From positions 17,459-81,458 of the forward strand of contig JAJCZL010000037.1 in assembly GCA_029262415.1 (NCBI GenBank): a stretch of DNA of 64,000 nt. The letters are read 5' to 3'. A program made the position numbers and the translations under genes. Source of the DNA: Deltaproteobacteria bacterium. GTDB lineage: Bacteria > Desulfobacterota > Binatia > UBA1149 > JAJCZL01. Positions 34,384 through 41,851 of the stretch are shown piece after piece. A model generated the notes under the pieces. The model was not told the DNA's origin, ran no database searches, and was given only the letters and a program-made list of their open reading frames with translations. The stretch's first letter is position 1. Each line of letters begins with the position of its first letter.

Positions 34384-35450
34384 GGCTTCCTTTTGTGCGC
34401 AGCGTCCCGTTCGCGCGCTGCGCCGCTGCCTCAACCACCATCGCGTCAGTTACCGCAGTACTTGCATTGCTCGGCGGCTCAGCGTGCAACCCGGACAGCC
34501 TACCGCGTAGCGATGATCTGCGGTCCGGCCATCAGGGGCTCAGTATAGTCGTCACTATCCCTGTACTTGCGTTCATAGTGCGCGAAGTTGCCGGTGATCG
34601 CGGCAGCGTACGTTCGCTGCTGCCACCCGGCGCAAGCCCCCACACTTTTGAACCGACGATCGGCGACGTGCGCGCGGTCGACGCGGCCGATCTACTGATC
34701 TCGGTGGGCGGAGGCTTCGATGACTGGGCGGTGCGTTTTGCCGAGACCGGCATGAGTTCACCGAAGAGGGATTTGCGCAGCATGCGCATACTCGATTTGA
34801 GTGGCTTGCGACTACTCGCCGCCGAGCACGTGCACGGGCGCGACGAACATCATCAGCCCGACGAACTCAGGCACCACCAGGGTCCCAAAAGAGTGCCCGG
34901 CGCCGCCTCCGACCCACACGTTTGGCTCGACCCGGTGCAGGTTCGTGACATCATCGTGCCTGCTGTTGCGCTCCGGCTTGCACGCTTGGACCCCACCCAC
35001 GCCCATGCGTATCACTCTCGTGCCGCCGACACGGTAACGATGCTGACCGAGCTGGACAAGTCGATCCGAACCGAGCTGGCGCGTGCACCGCGCCGTGAAT
35101 ACCTGGCGTTTCACAACGGCTGGCGCTATTTCACGGCGCGCTACGACCTGCGCGAGATCGGCGTTATCGAGGAAGCGGCAGGCGAAGAACCGACACCGCG
35201 AGAGATAGCAGCGTTGATCCGCGGCGCACGCAAAGCCCAGGCTTCTGCGATTTTGATCGAACCCCAGTTGGGTGCACGTATGGCCGACACCGTCGCAGCA
35301 GAGTTTGGCGGAACCACGGTCACGGTCGATCCGCTCGGCGATCCACGCGCCCCCGAGCGCTCGGGATACCGAGTCTTGATGGAATACAACGCGCGTGCCT
35401 TCGCACGCGCCCTCGGCGCGGACCAAAGCGCTGGAGACACACGGGGATGA
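34380..35450 (+). CDS. znuA: Metal (zinc/manganese) ABC transporter substrate-binding lipoprotein, ZnuA-like
   Basis: A cluster A-I periplasmic metal-binding protein of 356 residues with a lipobox ending GGSAC (Cys36). Expected metal ligands are His88 (SPHTFEP), His180 (SDPHVWLDP), His245 (LAFHNGW) and an acidic residue near the end. A His-rich insert (about 150-166, EHVHGRDEHHQPDELRHHQ) sits where zinc-specific ZnuA proteins have their His loop, favouring zinc over manganese. Overlaps both neighbours by four bases, so it is part of the same transcript as the SPFH genes and the transporter. Confidence 0.87.
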   Translation: MRLPFVRSVPFARCAAASTTIASVTAVLALLGGSACNPDSLPRSDDLRSGHQGLSIVVTIPVLAFIVREVAGDRGSVRSLLPPGASPHTFEPTIGDVRAVDAADLLISVGGGFDDWAVRFAETGMSSPKRDLRSMRILDLSGLRLLAAEHVHGRDEHHQPDELRHHQGPKRVPGAASDPHVWLDPVQVRDIIVPAVALRLARLDPTHAHAYHSRAADTVTMLTELDKSIRTELARAPRREYLAFHNGWRYFTARYDLREIGVIEEAAGEEPTPREIAALIRGARKAQASAILIEPQLGARMADTVAAEFGGTTVTVDPLGDPRAPERSGYRVLMEYNARAFARALGADQSAGDTRG

Positions 35451-36298
35451 GCCGTGAAAACCCTGATACGGTCGTCGAGGTCCGCGACCTCAGTGTGCAA
35501 CGCAACGGCATCGATGTACTCGAAGACATCACGTTCTCTGTCCGCCACGGTCAGTTCATCGGCTTGGTCGGTCCAAACGGTGCAGGCAAAACTACTCTAC
35601 TGAAGGCGCTCCTCGGCTTGATCCCCGTTACGCGCGGGAGCATCCGCGTACTCGGTGCGCCGCCGGGCGACCGCGCCTACGACGCCCACGGCATCGGCTA
35701 CGTGCCGCAACGGCAAGAAATCGGGCGTAATTTCCCCGCGACCGTGGCCGACATCGTCATGATGGGCCGGTTCTGCTGCATGGGACCGCTCTCCTTTCCG
35801 CGCAAGAAAGACTGGCTACACGTCAAGCGTACACTCGCGCTAGTCGGCCTCGAACACCTCGCCGAGCGCAGCATCGGGCAACTCTCAGGCGGTGAACTGC
35901 GCCGCGTAACCTTGGCGCAGGCCTTGTGCGCGAGCACGCGTTTGCTGGTACTCGATGAACCGACCATCGGGCTGGACTTGCCGGCAGAGCACGAGTTTTA
36001 CGCGCTGCTTGCTAAGCTCAAAGCTGACCTCGGACTCACGATCATCGCGGTCTCCCACGACTTGGTTGCACTGGGCGGACGGGCGGATGAACTCATCTGC
36101 ATCAACCGGCGCATGCACATCCACGGAAACCCTGAAGACGTAGTCCACAGCCACGCCATCCGTGAGGCTTACAGTTGCGAGTTCAGCTTCCTGGCCGGCG
36201 AGCTTGCGCATCATGAAGGCGTACGTCCGCACGACGGGCCCGCACACAGCCACGACGAGGACACGCCCGGGCGGGACGACGGACATGGCGACAAGTAA
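35447..36298 (+). CDS. znuC: Metal ABC transporter ATP-binding protein, ZnuC-like
   Basis: A 283-residue ABC ATPase with Walker A GPNGAGKTTLLK (near residue 43), Q-loop PQRQEIGRNF, signature LSGGELRRV and Walker B LLVLDEPTIGLD. A His/Asp-rich C-terminal tail (HHEGVRPHDGPAHSHDEDT and onward) is unusual for the core ATPase and probably binds or senses metal in the cytoplasm. The overlap ATGA with the upstream gene and TAATG with the downstream permease gene indicates coupled synthesis of the transporter. Confidence 0.9.
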   Translation: MSRENPDTVVEVRDLSVQRNGIDVLEDITFSVRHGQFIGLVGPNGAGKTTLLKALLGLIPVTRGSIRVLGAPPGDRAYDAHGIGYVPQRQEIGRNFPATVADIVMMGRFCCMGPLSFPRKKDWLHVKRTLALVGLEHLAERSIGQLSGGELRRVTLAQALCASTRLLVLDEPTIGLDLPAEHEFYALLAKLKADLGLTIIAVSHDLVALGGRADELICINRRMHIHGNPEDVVHSHAIREAYSCEFSFLAGELAHHEGVRPHDGPAHSHDEDTPGRDDGHGDK

Positions 36299-37092
36299 TG
36301 TTTGAGTTCGAGTTCATGCAGCGGGCGATGACGGCGGCGGTGGTCATCGGACTCCTTTGCGGGCTGCTGGGGTTCTTCGTTGTCTTGCGTCGGCTTGCGT
36401 TTATCGGCGTCGGAATCTCCCACTCCGCGATCGGAGGCGTAGCGATAGGATTGCTGCTGGGCATCGCCCCGATGCTCACCGCAGCGGTATTTGCGATCGC
36501 CGTCGCACTCGGGATTGCGCGGGTTTCGAAGCGCGGAGGGCTGAGTGAAGACGCGGTCATCGGGGTATTTTTTTCGGGGTCGATGGCGCTCGGCGTGGTG
36601 TTGTTCAGCCTACGACGCGGGTTTCGCCAAGACCTCTTCGGTTACCTATTCGGCAACGTATTGACGATCTCATCTGCTGAGCTCGTGCTGCTCACCATAG
36701 TTGCCGCTGTGGTGGCGCTGGTGTTGGTGCTGCTGTTCAAGGAACTACTGTTCATCTCGTACGACGAAGAACTCGCGCGCGCGTACGGACGACCGGTCGA
36801 CTTACTCAACTCCGCTCTGCTGGTACTGCTCGCCGTCACCATCATCATCGGCGTGCGCCTGGTTGGAGTATTGCTCATCGAGGCGTTACTCGTCGTGCCC
36901 GCCGCGACGGCCTCACTGTGGACCGATCGGTTTCGTGCGCAGGTGGCGCTGTCGGCGTTCTTGGGCGCGGGTTGCGGGGCGCTGGGGTTGGCGGCGGCTT
37001 ACGGGTTGGATATTGCGGCGGGGGGAGCGATGGTGCTGGTCGGCATCATCACGTTCTTTACCTCGCTGGTTCTGCGGCGCGCTACTGTTTAG
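36298..37092 (+). CDS. znuB: Metal ABC transporter permease, ZnuB-like
   Basis: A 264-residue permease of the ABC-3 family with about eight membrane helices. Characteristic segments are MQRAMTAAVVIGLLCGLLG, FVVLRRLAFIGVGISHSAIG and the EAA-like VGVLLIEALLVVPAATASL. It forms the channel for zinc or manganese import with the two preceding gene products. Last gene of the cluster; the following gene starts 80 bases later. Confidence 0.9.
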   Translation: MFEFEFMQRAMTAAVVIGLLCGLLGFFVVLRRLAFIGVGISHSAIGGVAIGLLLGIAPMLTAAVFAIAVALGIARVSKRGGLSEDAVIGVFFSGSMALGVVLFSLRRGFRQDLFGYLFGNVLTISSAELVLLTIVAAVVALVLVLLFKELLFISYDEELARAYGRPVDLLNSALLVLLAVTIIIGVRLVGVLLIEALLVVPAATASLWTDRFRAQVALSAFLGAGCGALGLAAAYGLDIAAGGAMVLVGIITFFTSLVLRRATV

Positions 37093-37122
37093 CCCGTAGC
37101 CGCGCCACACCCGCCGACCCGC

Positions 37123-37139
37123 CCCGCACGCGCGGGTTT
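37123..37139 (+). terminator. Short GC hairpin after the metal operon
   Basis: CCCGC at 37123-37127 pairs with GCGGG at 37132-37136, and TTT follows. The stem is only five base pairs, so this is a weak candidate for the operon's terminator. Confidence 0.25.
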
Positions 37140-37172
37140 CCTCAGCACGCCGCGCCGCGTATAACCGCCGCC

Positions 37173-38804
37173 ATGCACGGTGGAAAACTAGCAGCTAGAG
37201 GACTCAAGAAAGCCGGCGTGGATACCGTATTCACACTCTCCGGCGGTCACGTCATGCCGATTTACGACGGCTGTCTTGACGAAGGGATTAAGGTCGTCGA
37301 CGTACGGCACGAACAGGCCGCGGTTCACGCCGCCGATGCCTATGCACGCCTGCACCCCGGGCGGGTCGGAGTCGCAATCCTGACCGCTGGTCCGGGCGCA
37401 ACCGACGGCGTAACCGGCATCGCCAACGCCTGGCGTGCAAACTCCCCTATTCTCGTCTTCGGCGGCCAGGGTCCGCTCGTGAACCTGAGAAAGGGTTCAC
37501 TTCAAGAAATGGACCACATCAGTGTGATGCGTCCGATCACCAAGTGGGCTGAAGCCTGTTACGCGACCGACCGCATCGGTGAGTACGTTGAAGAGGCGAT
37601 TCGTTACGCGTTGGCCGGCAATCCGGGCCCTTCTTACCTCGAGATCCCGATGGACGTGCTGTCCGGTCCCGTCAATCTCGAAACGGCATCGTGCCCGGCA
37701 CCGCTCGCACCGCCGCGGCTGCGTCCCGAACGCGCCCTGGTGAAGCAGGCGGCCGAGATGGTCCGCGATGCCAAGATGCCGATGGTCATGTGCGGAACCG
37801 GTGTTAAGTGGTCGAACGGCGCCGATGCACTCGCGCGTTTTCTCGATGCGACGAAGATGCCCGCCTACTGCAACGGTATGGGCCGTGGGATGGTCGCGCA
37901 CGACAGTCCCTACTTCTTCAACCGAACGCGCCGCGACTACATGGAGTCTACCGACCTGGTCATTCTCGCCGGTTCGCTACTCGACTTCCGTATGCGCTTT
38001 GGACAGTCGATCCCCGCCGAAGCGAAGATCATCCAAATGGATCTGGATGCCACTCTCATCGGTCAAAACCGCCGCGCCGATGTCGGGTTGGTCGGCAACC
38101 TCGGGCTCACCTTCGATACCTGGGTCGAAGTCATGAACGAAGAAGGCATCTCGTGCGACTGGAGTCATGTCGTCGAAGAGTGGCGTGCTAAAGAGGTTTC
38201 AGAAGAGGAAGCCCTGAGAAGCAAGCTCACCTCCGATGAAGTGCCGATCGATCCGATGCGATTGTGCAAAGAGATCGCAGACTTCGTCACCGACGACATG
38301 ATTGTGATCGGCGACGGTGGCGACATCGTCGCCAAGACCGCGAAGGTACTGCCGGTTCCCAAAAACGGCTTGTGGATGGATCCGGGTCCGCTCGGCACAC
38401 TTGGCGTCGGTATGCCGTTCGCACTTGCCGCGCAGCTCGCGCATCCCGACAAGCGCGTGCTGATCGTTTACGGCGACGGTAGCTTCGGACTCAACGGCTT
38501 CGAGTACGACACTGCCGTGCGCTTCGGCCTGCCCATCGTCGGCATCATCGGCAACGATGCGGCCTGGGGACAGATGCTGCGTCCGCAGGTGATGATGTAC
38601 GGTGAGGACCGTCTGGTCGCGACCGAGCTGGCACCGACCCGCTACGACAAGGTCGTCGAGGCGCTCGGCGGTCACGGCGAGTACGTGACTGAGCCCGGCG
38701 AGATCCGCGGCGCACTGGAAAGAGCGTTTGCGAGCGGCAAAGCGGCCTGCGTGAACGTCATGATGCGTCAGGACCGAGAATTCGGCGGCGGCATCTACGT
38801 CTAG
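37173..38804 (+). CDS. Thiamine-diphosphate-dependent enzyme (acetolactate synthase/oxalyl-CoA decarboxylase-like)
   Basis: A 543-residue ThDP enzyme. The N-terminal Pyr domain has the conserved Glu in VDVRHEQAAVHAADAYAR and the segment LTAGPGATDGVTGIANAW. The C-terminal PP domain carries the cofactor motif GDGSFGLNGFEYDTAVRF with the Asn in IIGNDAAWGQM. I start at the ATG at 37173, since the frame upstream to 36918 overlaps the znuB gene and lacks homology. The family includes acetolactate synthase, oxalyl-CoA decarboxylase and 2-hydroxyacyl-CoA lyase, which act in branched-chain, C1 or 2-hydroxyacid metabolism. The exact reaction is not resolved. Confidence 0.88.
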   Translation: MHGGKLAARGLKKAGVDTVFTLSGGHVMPIYDGCLDEGIKVVDVRHEQAAVHAADAYARLHPGRVGVAILTAGPGATDGVTGIANAWRANSPILVFGGQGPLVNLRKGSLQEMDHISVMRPITKWAEACYATDRIGEYVEEAIRYALAGNPGPSYLEIPMDVLSGPVNLETASCPAPLAPPRLRPERALVKQAAEMVRDAKMPMVMCGTGVKWSNGADALARFLDATKMPAYCNGMGRGMVAHDSPYFFNRTRRDYMESTDLVILAGSLLDFRMRFGQSIPAEAKIIQMDLDATLIGQNRRADVGLVGNLGLTFDTWVEVMNEEGISCDWSHVVEEWRAKEVSEEEALRSKLTSDEVPIDPMRLCKEIADFVTDDMIVIGDGGDIVAKTAKVLPVPKNGLWMDPGPLGTLGVGMPFALAAQLAHPDKRVLIVYGDGSFGLNGFEYDTAVRFGLPIVGIIGNDAAWGQMLRPQVMMYGEDRLVATELAPTRYDKVVEALGGHGEYVTEPGEIRGALERAFASGKAACVNVMMRQDREFGGGIYV

Positions 38805-38825
38805 CACCCGCTTTTGTTCCATAGG

Positions 38826-38861
38826 CCCCGCCCCTCGAGTCCTTGACTCAGAGGGGCGGGG
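38826..38861. terminator. Long GC-rich hairpin between the ThDP gene and the TetR gene
   Basis: CCCCGCCCCTC-GAGTC (38826-38841) pairs with GACTC-A-GAGGGGCGGGG (38845-38861) around a CTT loop, 16 base pairs with one bulged A. It is the strongest stem-loop in the window. It lacks a T-run on the plus strand, so it may act as a transcription barrier or mRNA stabiliser. Confidence 0.45.
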
Positions 38862-38883
38862 GTCGTTGAATCCAGGCTCAACA

Positions 38884-39606
38884 ATGAACCCGAATTCAAA
38901 TTTGAGAATCGTGCCCCAGACGGGGGGTAGTGGTGCCGATGCAGCCCAGCGGCGCGAGAACAACTCACTGCGCGTGCTGCAGGCTGCGGAATCGTTGTTC
39001 AGCAACTCGGGTTTCTTCGAAGTCTCGATGGCTCAGATCGCCGATACCGCCGGGGTCGCCGTCGGCACGCTGTACAACCTTTTCGGTAGCAAGGAACAAC
39101 TCTACCGCACGCTCACCCACACGCGCACCGAGGCTTTCCTCGAACGCGTCAGCGCTGCTGTCGGCCGCGGCACCTCGCCAATCGACTGTCTCGACCGCTA
39201 CATCGACGAGATGACGGCGATGTTCCTCGAACAATCCGCCCAACTGCGTACCTACCTGAACGTGATGGCCGATGCGCGGCTGTCGTTCTCGGCAACCTTG
39301 GCGCCCGAAACACGCGAACTGTTCGAAGAGGGTAACAGGATGTTGGCCGGCTTCATCGCCGACGGAATCGCCGACGGCACATTCCGGCCCGTCGACCCCT
39401 ACCGAGGCGCGGTCGCACTGCAGGCGGTCGCGATTGAGTATTTGTTCATGCACGTCGACGACCCCGAGAATCACCCGATCGAAGAGTTGCTACCGGAGTT
39501 GCGCGCGATCGTAATAGGTGGGCTTACGAACTCGGAACCGCGCGGTAAGGGCGCTGCGCTCGCGGCACTCTCGAGCATCAAGGCACACCCCAACAAGAAG
39601 GAATGA
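38884..39606 (+). CDS. TetR-family transcriptional regulator
   Basis: A typical TetR N-terminal helix-turn-helix: LQAAESLFSNSGFFEVSMAQ, then IADTAGVAVGTLYNLFGSKE, followed by an all-helical ligand-binding domain of about 190 residues. I chose the ATG at 38884; an in-frame ATG at 38866 is possible. Its stop overlaps the start region of the LolA-like gene, so it heads the export operon downstream and probably represses it in response to a ligand. Confidence 0.85.
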   Translation: MNPNSNLRIVPQTGGSGADAAQRRENNSLRVLQAAESLFSNSGFFEVSMAQIADTAGVAVGTLYNLFGSKEQLYRTLTHTRTEAFLERVSAAVGRGTSPIDCLDRYIDEMTAMFLEQSAQLRTYLNVMADARLSFSATLAPETRELFEEGNRMLAGFIADGIADGTFRPVDPYRGAVALQAVAIEYLFMHVDDPENHPIEELLPELRAIVIGGLTNSEPRGKGAALAALSSIKAHPNKKE

Positions 39607-39611
39607 ATGGA

Positions 39612-40463
39612 ATGGCCGATACCCCGCTTCGATCCGCCCAGCCCCGACCGTTGCTGCGCGCCAGTGGTTATGCCTCGGTGGTTCTCCCCGCCGTGTGCGT
39701 GTTGCTGCTCGCCGGGCCCGTACAGGTCGGTGCCGACGAGCCCCTGAGCGGACTCGAGATCATGCAAAAGAACGACCGTGCGCGTCGCTCCGACACCGAG
39801 CATCAAGTCATGACGATGACGCTGCAGAACAGCCGCGGCCAGCAACGAGTGCGAACTATCGAGGGTTGGTCCTTAGAGGTCACTGAAGACGAAGAACGAC
39901 GCTTCTCTAAATTCCTCGAACCCCCTGACGTCAAGGGAACCACGCTTCTGTACTACGACTATACCGCCAAGGACGACGACACCTGGCTGTACCTGCCTGC
40001 ACTGAAGAAGGTGAAGCGTATTCTCTCGACCAACAAGAAAGACTACTTTATGGGTTCGGACTTCACCTACGAAGACATGGAGAACACCGACCTGGTGAAC
40101 TGGGAATACACCCATACCGGTAGCGCCGAGCAGGACGGCGTCGACTGCTACGTCGTCAACGGCCTCCCCAACAACGACGACGAGCGCAGGCAAACCGCCT
40201 ACTCGCGTATCGTCAACTGGGTCGGCAAGGAGGACTTCATCTCACGCCGCGTCGAGTATTACGACAAAAAAGACAGGCTTTCCAAGGTACTCCGGTTCGA
40301 GGAGATCCGAGCGGTTTCCGCCGCCGATTCACGGCAGCGTGCGCATAAGTTCTTAATGGACAATCTCATCACCAAACACAAGACCGAACTTGTGTTCAGC
40401 CAAATAGAGCTCGACGTAAAAGTCGACGACGACATCTTCAGCCAGCGAAACCTAAGGCAGTAG
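39612..40463 (+). CDS. Outer-membrane lipoprotein-sorting (LolA-like) protein
   Basis: I chose the ATG at 39612 because AAGAAGGA lies nine bases upstream; an ATG at 39603 is nearer to it. A signal peptide ends near GPVQVGADEP. The rest matches the LolA/MMPL-sorting family found with RND exporters: DTEHQVMTMTLQNSRGQQRV, FLEPPDVKGTTLLYYDY, DDTWLYLPALKKVKRILSTN and GSDFTYEDMENTDL. It resides in the periplasm and may carry a lipid-like molecule between the RND pump and the outer-membrane barrel encoded next. Confidence 0.85.
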   Translation: MADTPLRSAQPRPLLRASGYASVVLPAVCVLLLAGPVQVGADEPLSGLEIMQKNDRARRSDTEHQVMTMTLQNSRGQQRVRTIEGWSLEVTEDEERRFSKFLEPPDVKGTTLLYYDYTAKDDDTWLYLPALKKVKRILSTNKKDYFMGSDFTYEDMENTDLVNWEYTHTGSAEQDGVDCYVVNGLPNNDDERRQTAYSRIVNWVGKEDFISRRVEYYDKKDRLSKVLRFEEIRAVSAADSRQRAHKFLMDNLITKHKTELVFSQIELDVKVDDDIFSQRNLRQ

Positions 40464-40469
40464 TCCTTA

Positions 40470-41834
40470 GTGGATCATTGCGGGAAATCCGACGCCGCCG
40501 GTGACGGTGTTAGCCGGCACCGCGGCCAGGGCTCAACGACGCAAGCGGTCCTAGCTGTTTGCACTCTCGCTATCGTCTTCGCAGCGGCACTCGCTGATGC
40601 TGACCGGGTCAACATCAATGGATACTTACAAGAGTCGATCGCAGTTCGTCGAGATCAGCTCGACGATGTCATGTTTCACCGCCAAACCTTCAACGCCGAA
40701 GTAGAAGGCGAGATCACCGAAAACGTCGGTTTCTTATTTGAAGCAGACCTGTGGCGAGACGACCCGCACTTTCTCGAACGCGACTCCTATAAATCACGTA
40801 TCCGCGAGGCACACGTAAAGTTCCGTTTCGACGAATTCGATCTACGCTTCGGTCGGTTCCAGATCGGCTGGGGCCAATCGGATGCACTCATCATATCCGA
40901 TCAAGTTACGCCGTTCGACCTGACCAACTTCATCGTCCCCGAGTTTGACGAGATCCGCCAGGGAGTCGATGGCGCGCTGCTCGACTACTACTTCGATAGC
41001 GGCGACGAACTACAGCTGGTCTGGCTCACCCGCTTCATCCCTCCCAACTTCCCCGACCACGACTCACCATGGACTTTCGTCGACAACGAAGCCCTGCAAG
41101 CAAACGGTCTGACTTTCCAAGACCCCGTCGATCCCCCCTGGACTGTCGCGAACTCCGAGTACGGCATACGCTACCAATCCCACCCCGATTGGGCCGACTG
41201 GTCAGTTGGATACCTGCGTAGCTGGACCGACATACCGACTCCGCGCTTTTTCCTTCCCAACGTTGTGCCGATCTACGACCAATTTCATATGTTCATGGCT
41301 GACATTGCCTACCCCAAGGGTAACTACCTGTTTCGTGGTGAAACGGTTTACGAGGTCGGCAAAGCACACTCAACATTCGACCCCGACAACCCGTTTACGT
41401 TGCAAGCCCTCGACACCGTCAACGCAGGTTTTGTAAGCGAACACGATGTTTGGCGGACTTTGGTCGCCGTAGAAACCAAGCCCGACTTTGACTGGTGGCA
41501 ACAGGCAGATCTGACCTTCCAACTGGTGCACGAGCAGTTGATCGACCCCCATCCCGCACTTGTTGAAGAGAATGAGACGAATTATCTGGTCATGATCGCC
41601 TCGGCCGCGTACAAGAACGAGACGATCAAACCGCGCCTTCTCACCGTTGTGAACCCTGACGGCGACGATGCCTGGATCCAGACCAAGATCGATTTTGAGC
41701 CATTCGACAGCTGGCGGTTCACGATCGAGTACGACCAGTTCATGGGACACGGCTTCGACGGACGAAACGGCGGGAACTTCGGGATGTTCAACGATAACGA
41801 CCTGTTTCTCGCGTCGGTGCGCTACAGCTACTGA
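40470..41834 (+). CDS. Outer-membrane beta-barrel protein of the export operon
   Basis: Starts with a GTG at 40470. A signal-like stretch (LAVCTLAIVFAAALADA) precedes about 420 residues rich in alternating aromatic and charged strands (FRFDEFDLRFGRFQIGWGQS, YGIRYQSHPDWADWSVGY). The C-terminal FDSWRFTIEYDQFMGH and the terminal aromatic RYSY are typical of an outer-membrane beta-barrel (DUF1302/alginate-export-like architecture). It sits between the LolA-like and RND genes, as in other lipid or hydrophobic compound export modules. Substrate unknown. Confidence 0.75.
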   Translation: MDHCGKSDAAGDGVSRHRGQGSTTQAVLAVCTLAIVFAAALADADRVNINGYLQESIAVRRDQLDDVMFHRQTFNAEVEGEITENVGFLFEADLWRDDPHFLERDSYKSRIREAHVKFRFDEFDLRFGRFQIGWGQSDALIISDQVTPFDLTNFIVPEFDEIRQGVDGALLDYYFDSGDELQLVWLTRFIPPNFPDHDSPWTFVDNEALQANGLTFQDPVDPPWTVANSEYGIRYQSHPDWADWSVGYLRSWTDIPTPRFFLPNVVPIYDQFHMFMADIAYPKGNYLFRGETVYEVGKAHSTFDPDNPFTLQALDTVNAGFVSEHDVWRTLVAVETKPDFDWWQQADLTFQLVHEQLIDPHPALVEENETNYLVMIASAAYKNETIKPRLLTVVNPDGDDAWIQTKIDFEPFDSWRFTIEYDQFMGHGFDGRNGGNFGMFNDNDLFLASVRYSY

Positions 41835-41851
41835 GACAAGGCCGACTGCGC

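Noticed and set aside
36918..37172. Upstream extension of the ThDP enzyme
   Set aside because: The frame overlaps the znuB gene and reads Gly/Val-rich without similarity; the ATG at 37173 fits the family start.
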